From Palleronia aestuarii (GTDB lineage Bacteria > Pseudomonadota > Alphaproteobacteria > Rhodobacterales > Rhodobacteraceae), in contig NZ_QKZL01000001.1 of assembly GCF_003253995.1 (NCBI RefSeq), positions 186,001 through 250,000 on the forward strand: a stretch of 64,000 bases of DNA, read 5' to 3'. The translations under genes and the position numbers were made by a program. Shown here piece after piece: positions 30,199 through 40,603 of the stretch. Within the stretch, counting starts at the first letter, position 1. Every line of letters begins with the position of its first letter. The notes beneath the pieces are model-generated. The model was not told the DNA's origin. It saw only the letters and a program-made list of their open reading frames with translations, and made no database searches.

Positions 30199-31824
30199 AT
30201 GAACGAGACGGCAATCGAGACGCGGACATACGACATCTTCGTGATCGGAGGTGGCATCAACGGGACCGGCATCGCGCGGGACGCGCAGGGGCGCGGCCTG
30301 AACGTGGCGCTGGCCGAAATGGGCGATCTCGCCTCCGCGACATCAAGCGCGTCGACGAAGCTCTTCCATGGCGGCCTCAGGTATCTGGAGTTCTTCGAGG
30401 TGGGGCTCGTGAAGAAGGCCCTCGTCGAACGGGAGACGCTCCTGGAAGCGATGCCGCACATTTCCTGGCCGATGCGGTTCGTCCTGCCCTACAGCCCCGA
30501 CATGCGCTTCGAGGGGGAGACGCCGACCTCGAAGCTCCTCAATCGCGTGATGCCCTGGATGAAGGGGCGGCGGCCGTCTTGGCTGATCCGGCTCGGGCTC
30601 TTCATGTACGACAATCTTGGGGGACGGAAATATCTCCCCGGCACGAAAACGCTCGACCTGACGAAGGGCCCCGAGGGGGAGCCGATTTCGGACCGCTTCA
30701 AGAAGGCCTACGAATATTCCGATTGCTGGGTCGAGGATTCCCGCCTCGTCGCGCTCAACGCCCGCGACGCGGAGCAGAGGGGGGCGCGGGTGATGGTCCG
30801 CACCCGCGTCGTCTCCGCCGAGCGTGCGGAGGGACGCTGGGACGTCACGGTCGAGGATACGGAGAGCGGCGCGCAGGAAGTCTTGCACGCGAAGGTGCTC
30901 GTCAATGCGGGCGGTCCCTGGGTCGAGGACGTGGTTCGCAACACCGTGCGGATGAACTCCTCGGAGGGCGTGCGGCTCGTCCGCGGCAGCCATATCGTGA
31001 CGAAGCGGCTCTACGACCACGACAAGTGCTATTTCTTCCAGGGGGAGGACGGGCGCATCGTCTTCGCCATCCCCTACGAGACCGACTTCACGCTGATCGG
31101 GACGACCGACAAGGATCACGGCCACGATCCCTCGCAACGCGCGGAATGTACCGACGAGGAGGCCGATTATCTCTGCGCCTTCGCGTCGAAGTACTTCAAG
31201 CGCCCGGTGACGCGCGACGACGTGGTCTGGACCTATTCCGGCGTCCGCCCGCTCTACGACGACGGGGCGAAATCGGCGACCGCGGCCACGCGCGACTACG
31301 TGTTGAGCCTCGATGCGGGGCCGGCGACGGACGGGCCCGTGGGGATGGATCCGCCGCTCCTCAACGTCTTCGGCGGCAAGATCACGACCTACCGAAAGCT
31401 CGCGGAGCAGGCAATGGCGAAACTCGCGCCCTTCTTTTCGAACCTGCCGGAGAACTGGACGGCGGGCGTGGCATTGCCGGGGGGCGACTTCCCTGTCGAT
31501 GGGGTCGATGCCCTGGTGACGGAACTCGAGGCGGCCTATCCGTTCCTCGATCCCTACTGGGCGCGCCGGCTCGTGCGGGCCTACGGAACGGAAGCGAAGG
31601 CCGTGTGCGGCGATGCCAAGAGCGCGGAGGACATGGGCCGGGCCTTCGGGGGGACGCTCACCGAGCGCGAGGTCCGCTGGCAGATGGAGCACGAATTCGC
31701 GCGGGCCGCGGAGGATGTCGTCTGGCGGCGCACCAAGCTGGGTTTGCGGATGAGCGAGGAAGAAATCGCCGCGCTCGACGCCTTCATGGCCGAGACGCGC
31801 GGCCTGGCGCAGGCCGCCGAATGA
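30199..31824 (+). CDS. glpD: Glycerol-3-phosphate dehydrogenase (aerobic, FAD)
   Basis: Membrane-associated flavoprotein that oxidises glycerol-3-phosphate to dihydroxyacetone phosphate and feeds quinone. 541 residues. FAD loop FVIGGGINGTGIARDA (about 14-29), then SATSSASTKLFHGGLRYLE, both GlpD signatures, and NVFGGKITTYRKLAE near the C-terminus. It shares an ATGA junction with a small secreted-protein gene, and glpK follows, so the three form a glycerol-use unit. No glycerol facilitator gene is present here. Confidence 0.96.
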   Translation: MNETAIETRTYDIFVIGGGINGTGIARDAQGRGLNVALAEMGDLASATSSASTKLFHGGLRYLEFFEVGLVKKALVERETLLEAMPHISWPMRFVLPYSPDMRFEGETPTSKLLNRVMPWMKGRRPSWLIRLGLFMYDNLGGRKYLPGTKTLDLTKGPEGEPISDRFKKAYEYSDCWVEDSRLVALNARDAEQRGARVMVRTRVVSAERAEGRWDVTVEDTESGAQEVLHAKVLVNAGGPWVEDVVRNTVRMNSSEGVRLVRGSHIVTKRLYDHDKCYFFQGEDGRIVFAIPYETDFTLIGTTDKDHGHDPSQRAECTDEEADYLCAFASKYFKRPVTRDDVVWTYSGVRPLYDDGAKSATAATRDYVLSLDAGPATDGPVGMDPPLLNVFGGKITTYRKLAEQAMAKLAPFFSNLPENWTAGVALPGGDFPVDGVDALVTELEAAYPFLDPYWARRLVRAYGTEAKAVCGDAKSAEDMGRAFGGTLTEREVRWQMEHEFARAAEDVVWRRTKLGLRMSEEEIAALDAFMAETRGLAQAAE

Positions 31825-32318
31825 GGCACCTGCCCGCCGGTTTCGTTCTCGCCCTCGTCCCGTTCGCGGCCGTGGCGCAGGACGGGACGGTCCCTGACGC
31901 GCCGGCGGGCGGAGATGCGCAATCGGCGATCGAGGCGCGGATCGCCAAATTCAATCCTTGCGAACCGCTTGGCACCGAGGTGCTCGGCATCTCGCTCGGC
32001 GTGAACCGGGTGCGCGAGGTGCAGATCGAGCGCTCCGACCTGCGGCTCAGGGGCGACGGCGTGAGCTTCGACGTCTCGGGGCGGCTCACCTGTCGCGGTG
32101 CGGGCGAGGGGACGTCGGGTGATCTGTCCTTCGACATCTCTGCATCGCTCGAGGCGGTACTTTCCACGTGCGAGATCAAGGAGGTGACGGTCGATCTCGG
32201 CGAGGCCGAGGGGGAGATGAGCTGGGCCTTCGACGCGGCCTCTCCCGTGATCGAGGGCGTCCTGATGGGGCGGGTCGAGGAGGAGGCGAAGAACGCCTGC
32301 ACGACGCTTGCGTCCTGA
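31821..32318 (+). CDS. Predicted secreted protein between glpD and glpK
   Basis: Unknown protein of 165 residues. The N-terminus MRHLPAGFVLALVPFAAVAQ is a signal peptide likely cleaved after AVAQ, so it should act in the periplasm. The body is rich in acidic and small residues and has three cysteines (FNPCEPL, RLTCRGAG, STCEIKE) plus one near the end. The start overlaps the glpD stop (ATGA), implying coupled translation. I see no known domain. Its position suggests a link to glycerol or glycerophosphodiester use, but nothing in the sequence proves it. Confidence 0.75.
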   Translation: MRHLPAGFVLALVPFAAVAQDGTVPDAPAGGDAQSAIEARIAKFNPCEPLGTEVLGISLGVNRVREVQIERSDLRLRGDGVSFDVSGRLTCRGAGEGTSGDLSFDISASLEAVLSTCEIKEVTVDLGEAEGEMSWAFDAASPVIEGVLMGRVEEEAKNACTTLAS

Positions 32319-32408
32319 CGGCGAGCGGATCGGGACCATATTCCACGCGGCGCCTTGCCACCGGGGAGCGCCTTTGTCAGGTTCTGGGCGGCAGACGGGA
32401 GGAACAGT

Positions 32409-33896
32409 ATGACGCATATCATGGCCATCGATCAGGGCACCACGTCGAGCCGGGCCATACTCTTCGACAGCGAGATGAAGATCGTCGCGACCGCCCAGGA
32501 GGAGTTCGCTCAGCACTATCCCGCGAGCGGCTGGGTGGAGCACGATCCCTCCGATCTCTGGTCCTCCACCGCCGCCGTCTGCCGGTCGGCCATCGAGAAG
32601 GCCGGCGTTCCGGAGCGCGACATCGCGGGCATCGGCATCACCAACCAGCGCGAGACCGTCGTCGTCTGGGAGAAGGAAACCGGCCGTCCGATCCACAACG
32701 CCATCGTCTGGCAGGACCGGCGCACATCCGAGATCTGCACCGAGATGAAGGAGGCGGGCTACGAGAAACAGGTGATCGAGAAGACCGGTTTGCTGCTCGA
32801 TCCGTACTTCTCCGGCACGAAGCTCAAATGGATCCTCGACCATGTCGAGGGATCGCGCGAACGCGCGCGGAAGGGAGAGCTCCTCTTCGGAACGGTCGAC
32901 ACCTACCTCATCTGGCGGATGACGGGCGGGCGCAGCCACGTGACCGACGCGACGAATGCCTGCCGCACGCTGCTCTACGACAGCTTCAAGGGCGGCTGGT
33001 CCACGACCATCGCCAAGATGCTCGACATTCCGATGGAGATGCTACCCGAGGTGAAGGACAGCGCCGCGGAGTTCGGCGTGACGCGTCAGGATCTCTTCGG
33101 CCACGAGATCCCGATCCTCGGCGTCGCGGGCGACCAGCAGGCAGCGACGATCGGCCAGGCCTGCTTCAAGCCGGGAATGCTGAAATCGACCTATGGGACA
33201 GGCTGCTTCGCGCTTCTCAACACGGGTTCAGAGCCTGTGCGGTCGCAAAACCGTCTCCTGACGACCGTGGCCTACCAGTTCGACGGCAAGCCCACCTATG
33301 CGCTCGAGGGGTCGATCTTCATCGCGGGCGCCGTTGTGCAATGGCTGCGCGACGGGCTCAAGATCATCCGCTCGGCCTCCGAGACGCAAGGCCTGGCGGA
33401 GCGGGCCGATGACGGGCAGGATCTGATCCTCGTTCCCGCTTTCGTCGGTCTCGGCGCACCCTACTGGAACGCGGAGTGCCGGGGGGCGATCTATGGATTG
33501 ACCCGTGGATCGGGCCCGGAAGAGTTCGCCAAGGCGGCCCTCGAGAGCGTCGGCTACCAGACGCGCGATCTTCTCGAGGCGATGGGGGCCGACTGGAACG
33601 ACCTTGGCGAGCCGCAGACGCTGCGCGTCGATGGCGGAATGAGCGCGTCCGACTGGGCGATGCAGTTCCTCTCCGACATTATCGGCGCCTCCGTCGATCG
33701 CCCGGAAGTGCGCGAGACGACGGCCTTGGGCGCAGCCTGGCTCGCCGGCATGAGGGCGGGGATCTATCCCGACCAGGCGGGGTTCGCTGAAAGCTGGCGT
33801 CTCGAACGGACTTTCGAGCCGGCGATGGACGATACGCTGAGGGCGGAGAAATACGAGCGATGGGGCCGCGCGGTGAACGCGACGATGGCAGTCTGA
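32409..33896 (+). CDS. glpK: Glycerol kinase
   Basis: Phosphorylates glycerol with ATP, trapping it as glycerol-3-phosphate for GlpD. 495 residues, FGGY kinase fold. Seen: [15 protein letters not shown] at the N-terminus (phosphate 1 loop), [36 protein letters not shown] and [17 protein letters not shown] 32409 follows GGGAGGAACAGT, a strong ribosome site. Third gene of the glp unit. Confidence 0.97.
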   Translation: MTHIMAIDQGTTSSRAILFDSEMKIVATAQEEFAQHYPASGWVEHDPSDLWSSTAAVCRSAIEKAGVPERDIAGIGITNQRETVVVWEKETGRPIHNAIVWQDRRTSEICTEMKEAGYEKQVIEKTGLLLDPYFSGTKLKWILDHVEGSRERARKGELLFGTVDTYLIWRMTGGRSHVTDATNACRTLLYDSFKGGWSTTIAKMLDIPMEMLPEVKDSAAEFGVTRQDLFGHEIPILGVAGDQQAATIGQACFKPGMLKSTYGTGCFALLNTGSEPVRSQNRLLTTVAYQFDGKPTYALEGSIFIAGAVVQWLRDGLKIIRSASETQGLAERADDGQDLILVPAFVGLGAPYWNAECRGAIYGLTRGSGPEEFAKAALESVGYQTRDLLEAMGADWNDLGEPQTLRVDGGMSASDWAMQFLSDIIGASVDRPEVRETTALGAAWLAGMRAGIYPDQAGFAESWRLERTFEPAMDDTLRAEKYERWGRAVNATMAV

Positions 33897-34132
33897 CTGC
33901 TAGATTGTCGTCCGAGGCGAAAGCACATCCTAGCCAATCCGGACCTTTCGTGACGGAGGGGCGACCCGTCCCGTCCCTCGTTCGCTCTCTTTCGCGTTGA
34001 AATGCCGCGGCCTCACCCCAAGTGAGGAGTTCGGCGGATACCCGCCTCCCTTGCGGCTCCGGGTACGCGAGACTAAGACTTCGTCAATGTTTACGGCGGT
34101 ATTTCCGTCACAAGAAATCGAGGCAGTTCCTT

Positions 34133-34756
34133 ATGCACGACCCCATTGAGCATTCCATGAACCTGGTCCCTATGGTTGTCGAGCAGACCTCCCGGGGCGA
34201 ACGGGCCTATGACATCTTCTCCCGCCTCCTGAAGGAGCGCATCGTCTTTCTATCCGGGCCGGTGCATGACGGGATGTCGCAGCTGATCGTGGCGCAGCTC
34301 CTCCATCTTGAGGCGGAGAACCCCAAGAAAGAGATCAGCATGTACATCAACAGCCCCGGCGGCGTGGTGACGTCCGGGTTGTCGATCTACGACACGATGC
34401 AGTACATCCGCCCACCCGTCTCCACCCTCGTCGTGGGGCAGGCGGCGTCGATGGGTTCGCTTCTTCTCGCGGCCGGCCATCCGGGCATGCGTTTCTCGCT
34501 CCCGAACAGCCGCGTCATGGTCCACCAGCCCTCTGGCGGCTACCAGGGTCAGGCGACGGACATCATGATCCATGCGCAGGAGACGCAGAAGCTCAAGGAC
34601 CGCCTCAACCAGATCTACGTCAAGCACACAGGCCAGCCGATCAAGACGGTGGAGGATGCACTCGAGCGTGACAACTTCATGTCCCCGGAAGACGCAAAGG
34701 AATGGGGCCTGATCGACGAGATCGTGGAGAACCGCGGCAAGACCGACGCCGAATAG
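34133..34756 (+). CDS. clpP: ATP-dependent Clp protease proteolytic subunit
   Basis: Serine protease subunit forming the two-ring chamber that works with ClpX or ClpA. 207 residues from ATG 34133 ([20 protein letters not shown]), preceded by GAGG. Catalytic triad Ser106 in [11 protein letters not shown], His131 in [10 protein letters not shown] and Asp180 in LERDNFM. The 236-base gap after glpK should contain its promoter; I could not identify a heat-shock element with confidence. clpX follows 147 bases downstream. Confidence 0.97.
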   Translation: MHDPIEHSMNLVPMVVEQTSRGERAYDIFSRLLKERIVFLSGPVHDGMSQLIVAQLLHLEAENPKKEISMYINSPGGVVTSGLSIYDTMQYIRPPVSTLVVGQAASMGSLLLAAGHPGMRFSLPNSRVMVHQPSGGYQGQATDIMIHAQETQKLKDRLNQIYVKHTGQPIKTVEDALERDNFMSPEDAKEWGLIDEIVENRGKTDAE

Positions 34757-34903
34757 GCCGCACCCGGCCCGCCGGAGTTGCGGGGCTTTTGCGATTGCGG
34801 CGGAAAATCGTCTGTCCTAGGCTTATCGAGCGGGGCGGGCAAGGGCGCGGCTTTACAGGCCGCGCAGCACAGCAGACCGGCCGAAGGCCACGAGGAAAAT
34901 GCG

Positions 34904-36163
34904 ATGGCGAACAATTCGAGCGACAGCAAGAACACCCTCTACTGCTCTTTCTGCGGAAAATCGCAGCATGAGGTTCGCAAGCTCATCGCCGGCCCGACGG
35001 TGTTCATCTGCGACGAATGCGTCGAACTCTGCATGGACATCATCCGCGAGGAGACGAAGAGCGCTGGGCTCAAGTCTTCCGATGGCGTGCCGACGCCCAA
35101 GGAGATCTGCGAGGTTCTCGACGATTACGTGATCGGGCAGATGCATGCCAAGCGCGTGCTGTCCGTCGCGGTGCACAACCACTACAAGCGGCTCAATCAT
35201 GCCGGCAAGTCCGACATCGAACTGGCGAAATCGAACATCCTGCTGATCGGCCCCACGGGTTGCGGCAAGACGCTGCTCGCGCAGACACTTGCGCGGATCC
35301 TCGACGTGCCGTTCACCATGGCCGACGCCACCACTCTGACGGAGGCGGGCTATGTGGGCGAGGATGTCGAGAACATCATCCTGAAACTCCTGCAGGCCAG
35401 CGAGTACAATGTGGAGCGGGCGCAGCGCGGCATCGTCTATATCGACGAGGTCGACAAGATCACGCGGAAATCCGATAACCCCTCGATCACCCGCGACGTC
35501 TCGGGCGAGGGCGTTCAGCAGGCACTTCTGAAGATCATGGAGGGCACGGTCGCGAGTGTGCCGCCGCAGGGCGGTCGCAAGCATCCGCAGCAGGAATTCC
35601 TGCAGGTGGACACGACCAATATCCTCTTCATCTGCGGCGGCGCCTTCGCGGGGCTCGAGAAGATCATCTCCCAGCGCGGCAAGGGCTCCGCCATCGGCTT
35701 CGGTGCGGATGTAAAGGACGCGGAGAGCCGTGGCGTCGGCGAGATGCTCGGCCAGCTCGAGCCGGAGGATCTGCTCAAGTTCGGCCTGATCCCCGAATTC
35801 GTCGGCCGTCTGCCGGTGATCGCGACGCTCGAGGATCTCGACGAGGAGGCATTGGTCACCATCCTGACGAAGCCGAAGAACGCGCTCGTCAAGCAGTACC
35901 AGCGTCTTTTCGAGCTCGAGGATACGCGGCTCACCTTTACCGAGGATGCCCTTTCCGCGATCTCCAAGCGGGCGATCGAGCGGAAGACCGGGGCGCGCGG
36001 CCTGCGCTCGATCATGGAGGATATCCTCCTCAACACGATGTTCGACCTGCCCGGACAGGACAGTGTGGAGGAAGTGGTCGTGAACGAGGAAGCCGTGAAC
36101 TCCGACGCCGCGCCGCTCATGATCCATGCGGATGCGAAGAAGGAAACCGCCTCGGCAGGCTAA
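34904..36163 (+). CDS. clpX: ATP-dependent Clp protease ATP-binding subunit ClpX
   Basis: AAA+ unfoldase that feeds tagged proteins to ClpP. 419 residues. N-terminal zinc-binding domain with Cys14, Cys17, Cys36 and Cys39; Walker A GPTGCGKT at 116-123; Walker [11 protein letters not shown]; pore loop GYVGEDVE; C-terminal D2 small domain with [12 protein letters not shown]. In Caulobacter and relatives ClpXP also drives cell-cycle proteolysis. It ends just before a strong terminator. Confidence 0.98.
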   Translation: MANNSSDSKNTLYCSFCGKSQHEVRKLIAGPTVFICDECVELCMDIIREETKSAGLKSSDGVPTPKEICEVLDDYVIGQMHAKRVLSVAVHNHYKRLNHAGKSDIELAKSNILLIGPTGCGKTLLAQTLARILDVPFTMADATTLTEAGYVGEDVENIILKLLQASEYNVERAQRGIVYIDEVDKITRKSDNPSITRDVSGEGVQQALLKIMEGTVASVPPQGGRKHPQQEFLQVDTTNILFICGGAFAGLEKIISQRGKGSAIGFGADVKDAESRGVGEMLGQLEPEDLLKFGLIPEFVGRLPVIATLEDLDEEALVTILTKPKNALVKQYQRLFELEDTRLTFTEDALSAISKRAIERKTGARGLRSIMEDILLNTMFDLPGQDSVEEVVVNEEAVNSDAAPLMIHADAKKETASAG

Positions 36164-36190
36164 GGCGGTGTACTTTTGCCTGTTCTCTGA

Positions 36191-36222
36191 CGCCCCGTCC
36201 GGTCATCGGACGGGGCGTTTTC
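36191..36222 (+). terminator. Rho-independent terminator after clpX
   Basis: Perfect 11-base-pair stem (CGCCCCGTCCG with CGGACGGGGCG), five-base loop GTCAT, then TTTTCGTTTTC. It ends the clpP-clpX transcript. Confidence 0.9.
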
Positions 36223-36232
36223 GTTTTCGCGC

Positions 36233-36625
36233 GTGACCCTGCGTCGGATCTCCACCGGATCGCCGTTCGAGGAGCGGATCGGGTATTCGCGTGCCGTCAT
36301 TTGCGACGGCTGGGTCTTCGTCGCGGGTACGACGGGCTACGATTACGACACCATGCTCATGCCGGAGGATGTGGTGTCGCAATGCCGCAACGCGTTCGCC
36401 ACGATAGGGCGCGCGCTCGGGGAGGCGGGCGCGACCTTTCGCGACGTCGTCCGGGTGCGTTACATCCTGCCCGATCCCGCGGATTGGCCGCTCTGCTGGC
36501 CGGTCACGTCGGAAACCTTCGGTGACATCCGGCCCGCGGCGACGATGTTCTGTGCCACGTTGCAGGAGCCCGAGATGAGGATCGAGATCGAGGTGACGGC
36601 GCGTCTGCCGGACCACGCAAGATGA
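36233..36625 (+). CDS. Rid family (YjgF/YER057c/UK114) protein
   Basis: 130 residues, a small chorismate-mutase-like trimeric fold. Core RidA proteins hydrolyse reactive enamine/imine intermediates made by PLP dehydratases. Seen: RVRYILPD, then [24 protein letters not shown], where the arginine of MRIEIEVTA sits at the substrate-binding position of RidA. The N-terminal region ([21 protein letters not shown]) fits the family. Start GTG 36233, right after the clpX terminator. It may belong to a Rid subgroup other than RidA. Confidence 0.8.
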   Translation: MTLRRISTGSPFEERIGYSRAVICDGWVFVAGTTGYDYDTMLMPEDVVSQCRNAFATIGRALGEAGATFRDVVRVRYILPDPADWPLCWPVTSETFGDIRPAATMFCATLQEPEMRIEIEVTARLPDHAR

Positions 36626-36692
36626 GGCGCGAGCGCTGGACCAGCGGCGGGCTTTCGGTCATAAGGCGAATGACTTTCTGGCGGAGATTGCG

Positions 36693-37076
36693 ATGGGCTT
36701 TGGACGCACCCTTCTGAGCGCGGCGACATGGTGGAACGGCGCGACGCTGAACACCCGTCTCTGGACCTGGCGCAAGGGTACCAAGGTGGGTCAGGACGAG
36801 GCGGGAAACGTCTTCTACCAGAACCCCGATGGGTCGCGCCGCTGGGTGATCTATTCGGGCGAGGCGGAGGCGAGCCGCGTCAGTCCCGAATGGCACGGCT
36901 GGCTGCACCATACCTGGAAGGAACCGCCGACCGAGCGCCCGATCCCGAAGAAGGCATGGGAGAAGCCGCATCTGCCCAACCTCACCGGAACGGAGGCGGC
37001 CTACGCGCCCGCGGGGTCGATCCGCAGGGTCGATACGAAGCCGCGCGAGGATTACGAGGCGTGGTCGCCCGAGTGA
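36693..37076 (+). CDS. NADH:ubiquinone oxidoreductase subunit NDUFA12 homologue
   Basis: 127 residues, homologous to the mitochondrial complex I accessory subunit B17.2/NDUFA12, one of the few supernumerary subunits also present in Alphaproteobacteria. Seen: [41 protein letters not shown] and the C-terminal [15 protein letters not shown]. It is soluble and expected to bind the matrix/cytoplasmic arm near the Q module. The stop overlaps the start of the DUF2155 gene. Confidence 0.93.
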   Translation: MGFGRTLLSAATWWNGATLNTRLWTWRKGTKVGQDEAGNVFYQNPDGSRRWVIYSGEAEASRVSPEWHGWLHHTWKEPPTERPIPKKAWEKPHLPNLTGTEAAYAPAGSIRRVDTKPREDYEAWSPE

Positions 37077-37438
37077 AGCTTCAGGTCGCGGCGTTCGCCC
37101 TCTGCACTTGTGCGGCTGCCGCGTCGGCGCAGATCGATACGCGTGTGGCGGAGGCGCCGGGCGCGGTTCTGCGCGGCCTCGACAAGATGACGGGAGCCGT
37201 GCGCGATCTCTCTGTGGAGGTCGGCGAAACGACCGCGCTTGGCCGGCTGCAGGTCACGCTCGGTGAATGCCGCTATCCCGAGAACAACCCGGCAGGCAAC
37301 GCATTCGCCTATCTCGTGATCCGCGAGACAGGCGTCGATCAACCGACCTTTGCGGGATGGATGATCGCGGCGTCACCTGCGCTCAACGCGCTCGAGCATC
37401 CGCGCTACGATCTCTGGGTCATGCGCTGCAGCACGTGA
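37073..37438 (+). CDS. DUF2155 domain-containing secreted protein
   Basis: 121 residues from GTG 37073, which overlaps the NDUFA12 stop as GTGA; a GTG four codons upstream is also possible. An N-terminal signal peptide ([19 protein letters not shown]) precedes a DUF2155 domain: [38 protein letters not shown] and [24 protein letters not shown]. The domain occurs almost only in Alphaproteobacteria and its function is unknown. The 3' end overlaps the convergent aat gene by 34 bases. Confidence 0.88.
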   Translation: MKLQVAAFALCTCAAAASAQIDTRVAEAPGAVLRGLDKMTGAVRDLSVEVGETTALGRLQVTLGECRYPENNPAGNAFAYLVIRETGVDQPTFAGWMIAASPALNALEHPRYDLWVMRCST

Positions 37439-38052
37439 TCGGGCTCGTCAACGGGACGATGCGCATCGAACCGCGCGACACCGACGACAGCCTCCGACAA
37501 CAGGGCGCGATACGCATGGCGGGGGATCTCGATGGCCCCGAGGCTTGCCAGATGCGGCGTCAGGAACTGAGTGTCGAAGAGCGTGAATCCCCCCTCGCGA
37601 AGGCGATCTACGAGATAGAAGAGGGCGATCTTCGACGCATCTTTTCGGCGCGAAAACATCGATTCGCCGAAGAAGGCCGCGCCGATCGCCACGCCGTAGA
37701 CGCCGCCCGCCAAACCGTCCGCATCGTGAAGTTCGATCGAATGGGCAAATCCGCACTCGTGGAGCTGCGTATACAATCCCGCGATTTCCGCGTTGATCCA
37801 GGTTTCCTCGCGATCCGCGCAGCCTGAAACAACCGCCGCGAAGGCTCGATCGAAGGTCACGCGGAAGGGTGCGGTGCGAATCCTGCGTCGGAGTGAGCGG
37901 GAGACGTGGAACCCGTCGATCGGGAGGATGCCGCGATGACGGGGGTCGACCCAGAAAATCTCGGCGGCCTGCCGGCTCTCCGCCATCGGAAATATCCCCC
38001 GCGAATAGGCGAGAAGCAGCGTTTCCGGGGCAATAATTGGCTGCGATGTCAT
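37405..38052 (-). CDS. aat: Leucyl/phenylalanyl-tRNA--protein transferase
   Basis: Adds Leu or Phe from tRNA to proteins with N-terminal Lys or Arg, making them N-end-rule substrates for ClpAP. 215 residues. Seen: LLLAYSRGIFPMAE, WVDPRHRGILPIDGFHVSRSL, TWINAEIAGLYTQLHECGFAHSIE, GGVYGVAIGAAFFGESMFS and LFDTQFLTPHLASLGA, all strong Aat signatures. It lies 24 bases after accC on the same strand, a common arrangement in Rhodobacterales. Confidence 0.96.
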   Translation of the reverse strand: MTSQPIIAPETLLLAYSRGIFPMAESRQAAEIFWVDPRHRGILPIDGFHVSRSLRRRIRTAPFRVTFDRAFAAVVSGCADREETWINAEIAGLYTQLHECGFAHSIELHDADGLAGGVYGVAIGAAFFGESMFSRRKDASKIALFYLVDRLREGGFTLFDTQFLTPHLASLGAIEIPRHAYRALLSEAVVGVARFDAHRPVDEPDHVLQRMTQRS

Positions 38053-38076
38053 CCCGACTTCATCGATCGCCCGACA

Positions 38077-39423
38077 TCAGGCGAGGTTGGTCTCGAGCCA
38101 GTTTTCAAGCCAGTGGATGTTGTAGTCCCCGGTCTGCACGGCACTTTCCTGCAGGAGCGCATGAAAGAGCGGAACGGTCGTGTCGACCCCGTCGACGATG
38201 AGCTCGCCGAGGGCACGGGAAAGCCGCGCAAGCGCCTCCGGGCGGTCACGCCCATGCACGATCAGCTTGCCGATCAGGCTGTCGTAATAGGGCGGGATCC
38301 GGTAGCCGTCGTAAAGCGCGCTGTCCATGCGGACGCCGAGTCCGCCGGGCGCGTGGTATTGCGTGATCCGTCCCGGCGAGGGGGAAAAGCTCGGCAGCTT
38401 CTCCGCGTTGATTCTCACCTCGATCGCGTGGCCGCGTATCGCGAGATCGGCTTGCTCGAATTCCATCGGCAGGCCCGCCGCAACGCGGATCTGCTCGCGC
38501 ACGAGATCGACGCCGAAGACGGCCTCCGTCACCGGATGTTCCACCTGCAGGCGGGTGTTCATCTCGATGAAGTAAAATTGCCCGTTCTCGTAGAGGAATT
38601 CGATCGTCCCCGCGCCGATATAGTCGATCCGGGCGACCGCGTCGGCACAGATGCGGCCGATCTCTGCCCGCTCCTCCGGCGTGATGGTGGGGCCGGGCGC
38701 CTCTTCAAGGACCTTCTGGTGGCGCCGCTGCAACGAGCAGTCGCGCTCGCCCAGATGGACGGCGCGCCCGCGTCCGTCGCCGAAGACCTGAACCTCGATA
38801 TGACGCGGTGTGCCGAGATACTTCTCCAGATAGACCTCGTCGTTGCCGAAGGCGGCCTTGGCCTCCGACCGAGCGGTCTGGAACGCCGATTCCAGATCTT
38901 CCGCCGTCCGTGCGAGCTTCATTCCACGCCCGCCGCCGCCTGCCGTTGCCTTGACGATCACCGGATAGCCGATGTCCGCGGCACTCGCCCGCGCCGCCTC
39001 GAGATCGGGGACGCCCCCTTCGGAGCCGGGAACGCAGGGCACGCCCAGCGCCCGCATCGTCTCCTTGGCGGTGATCTTGTCGCCCATGACGCGGATATGA
39101 TCGGCCTTGGGGCCGATGAAGACGATCTCGTGATCCTCGACGATCTGCACGAAGCTCGAATTCTCCGATAGGAACCCGTATCCCGGATGGATCGCCTGGG
39201 CGCCCGTTACCTCGCAGGCGGAGATGATCGCGGGAAAGCTGAGATAGCTCTGTGCGGCGGATGGTGGCCCGATACAGACCGATTCGTCGGCCATCCTGAC
39301 ATGCATCGCATCGGCATCGGCGGTCGAATGGACGGCCACCGTCCCGATCCCCATCTCGCGCGCGGCACGGATGATGCGGAGGGCGATCTCGCCCCGGTTG
39401 GCGACCAGGATCTTGTCGAACAT
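38077..39423 (-). CDS. accC: Acetyl-CoA carboxylase biotin carboxylase subunit
   Basis: Carboxylates the biotin on AccB with bicarbonate and ATP, first half-reaction of malonyl-CoA formation. 448 residues, ATP-grasp fold. Seen: [31 protein letters not shown], the glycine-rich ATP loop [11 protein letters not shown] and the catalytic region [14 protein letters not shown]. Eight bases separate it from accB. The carboxyltransferase genes accA and accD are elsewhere, as usual. Confidence 0.98.
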   Translation of the reverse strand: MFDKILVANRGEIALRIIRAAREMGIGTVAVHSTADADAMHVRMADESVCIGPPSAAQSYLSFPAIISACEVTGAQAIHPGYGFLSENSSFVQIVEDHEIVFIGPKADHIRVMGDKITAKETMRALGVPCVPGSEGGVPDLEAARASAADIGYPVIVKATAGGGGRGMKLARTAEDLESAFQTARSEAKAAFGNDEVYLEKYLGTPRHIEVQVFGDGRGRAVHLGERDCSLQRRHQKVLEEAPGPTITPEERAEIGRICADAVARIDYIGAGTIEFLYENGQFYFIEMNTRLQVEHPVTEAVFGVDLVREQIRVAAGLPMEFEQADLAIRGHAIEVRINAEKLPSFSPSPGRITQYHAPGGLGVRMDSALYDGYRIPPYYDSLIGKLIVHGRDRPEALARLSRALGELIVDGVDTTVPLFHALLQESAVQTGDYNIHWLENWLETNLA

Positions 39424-39431
39424 CCCGCGAC

Positions 39432-39914
39432 CTATTCCAGGATCATCAGCGGCGCGCTGAATTCGACGGGAGCCCCGTCCTCGATGAGGATGGATTTTAC
39501 CCGCCCCGCACGAGGCGAGGGGATATGGTTCATCGTCTTCATCGCCTCGATGATCAGCAATGTCTGGCCTTCGGCAACCTCGTCACCGGGCTTCACGAAC
39601 GCCATGGCCCCGGGTTCGGGCGAAAGATAGGCCGTTCCCACCATGGGCGAGGTCACGGCACCGGGATGGCGGGAGGGATCGTCGAGGCTCTCGACCGAAG
39701 GTGCCGCGGGCCGAACCTCGTCTTCCTCGTGGGCGGGACGCGCGTAGACGGGCATCGGTGCGGCAACGGGGCCGCCCCGGCTCACCCGGACATCGAGGCT
39801 GTCGGCTTCGCCGTATTCGCGCTTGACCCGCAATTCCGTCAGATCGTTCTCTCGCAGAAGCTCCGCCAAGGCCTGTATGAAGGCCACGTCGCTTTCATGC
39901 GGGTTGTCGCTCAT
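39432..39914 (-). CDS. accB: Acetyl-CoA carboxylase biotin carboxyl carrier protein
   Basis: 160 residues. C-terminal biotinyl domain with the acceptor Lys126 in [12 protein letters not shown]; an Ala/Pro-rich linker (about 48-82) joins it to the N-terminal helical region. ATG 39914 gives [20 protein letters not shown], the usual start. First gene of accB-accC-aat. A TATATA sequence at 39972-39977 could be the -10 element of its promoter, though no well-spaced -35 box is clear. Confidence 0.95.
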   Translation of the reverse strand: MSDNPHESDVAFIQALAELLRENDLTELRVKREYGEADSLDVRVSRGGPVAAPMPVYARPAHEEDEVRPAAPSVESLDDPSRHPGAVTSPMVGTAYLSPEPGAMAFVKPGDEVAEGQTLLIIEAMKTMNHIPSPRAGRVKSILIEDGAPVEFSAPLMILE

Positions 39915-40330
39915 GCCGTCCTCGTCACTCGTGCCGGGCGTCTCCGGTCGCGGAGAGCCTTTCGATGGCCGTATATAGGCCAGCGATGTCAAAGTGAAAA
40001 GCAAGCAGCGTCAAGGGCACGAGGAATGGGCGGAGCCGCGCGATTTGGTCCGTCATCGCGGAAATACGTCTGCCTTTTCCGGGTCCCGATCCGTTCATCA
40101 GCGTGAGACCCGAATGTCGCGCGGCGTTTCTACCGTGGCGGGGGAAGCGCACTGGCAAAGGCAGCCGCGTCGATCATCGAAATGGTCGTCGTCCAGAGTT
40201 CCGCCGTCGCTGGTCCGGCCAGAGCGTCAATGCCCGCGATGCGGCGGGAACCTTGCAGCTTGACTATGCCGAGGGGCTTTGCCAGCGTCCCCGGATCGCG
40301 CCGGGTCTCAACGCCAAGGCGAATTTCTTG
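39915..40330. other. Intergenic region between accB and a lipoprotein gene (416 bases)
   Basis: Divergent spacer that should hold the promoters of accB (leftward) and of the lipoprotein gene (rightward). A TATATA at 39972-39977 is a candidate leftward -10 box. Frames of 40-80 codons occur on both strands, but none has a ribosome site together with recognisable sequence. No RNA gene or repeat was recognised. Confidence 0.5.
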
Positions 40331-40603
40331 ATGCGGAACGGGGAGAATACGTTGTTTCTCAGGTCTTTGTTTCTTCTCGCGGTCGGCGTCGGGCTCTCCG
40401 GGTGCATTCCGTACGTATCCCGCTCGGACGACGGCATGAACGATGTGTCGCCCGCCGCCTTGGCGGCGCTGCCCGAGGGGATCGATCCGGCCTTCCTGAT
40501 TCGGGACCCGAACGGCTGCTACGGTATCGCGATCGAGGATGCGGAAGTGCCGACCGGGCCCCCGCTGCGCGACGTGTTCGGCAATGTCGTCTGCGATACC
40601 TGA
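40331..40603 (+). CDS. Predicted small lipoprotein
   Basis: 90 residues from ATG 40331; a TTG at 40352 with GGGGAG seven bases ahead is equally likely and gives an 83-residue protein with a cleaner signal peptide. FLLAVGVGLSGC is a lipobox with the acylated cysteine. The mature part has CYGIAIEDAEVPTGPPLRDVFGNVVCD near the end with two cysteines. Family not recognised by name, though small lipoproteins of this layout are common in Rhodobacteraceae. Its 3' end overlaps the DUF1989 gene by 20 bases. Confidence 0.7.
   Translation: MRNGENTLFLRSLFLLAVGVGLSGCIPYVSRSDDGMNDVSPAALAALPEGIDPAFLIRDPNGCYGIAIEDAEVPTGPPLRDVFGNVVCDT

Noticed and set aside
34767-34790. A weak hairpin (CCCGC/GCGGG then TTTT) between clpP and clpX as a terminator
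   Set aside because: Only five clean base pairs with a bulge; at most partial attenuation. clpP-clpX are normally co-transcribed.
39925-40056. A 43-codon leftward frame just upstream of accB (MTDQIARLRPF...)
   Set aside because: No ribosome site at good spacing and no recognisable sequence; it overlaps the probable accB promoter region.
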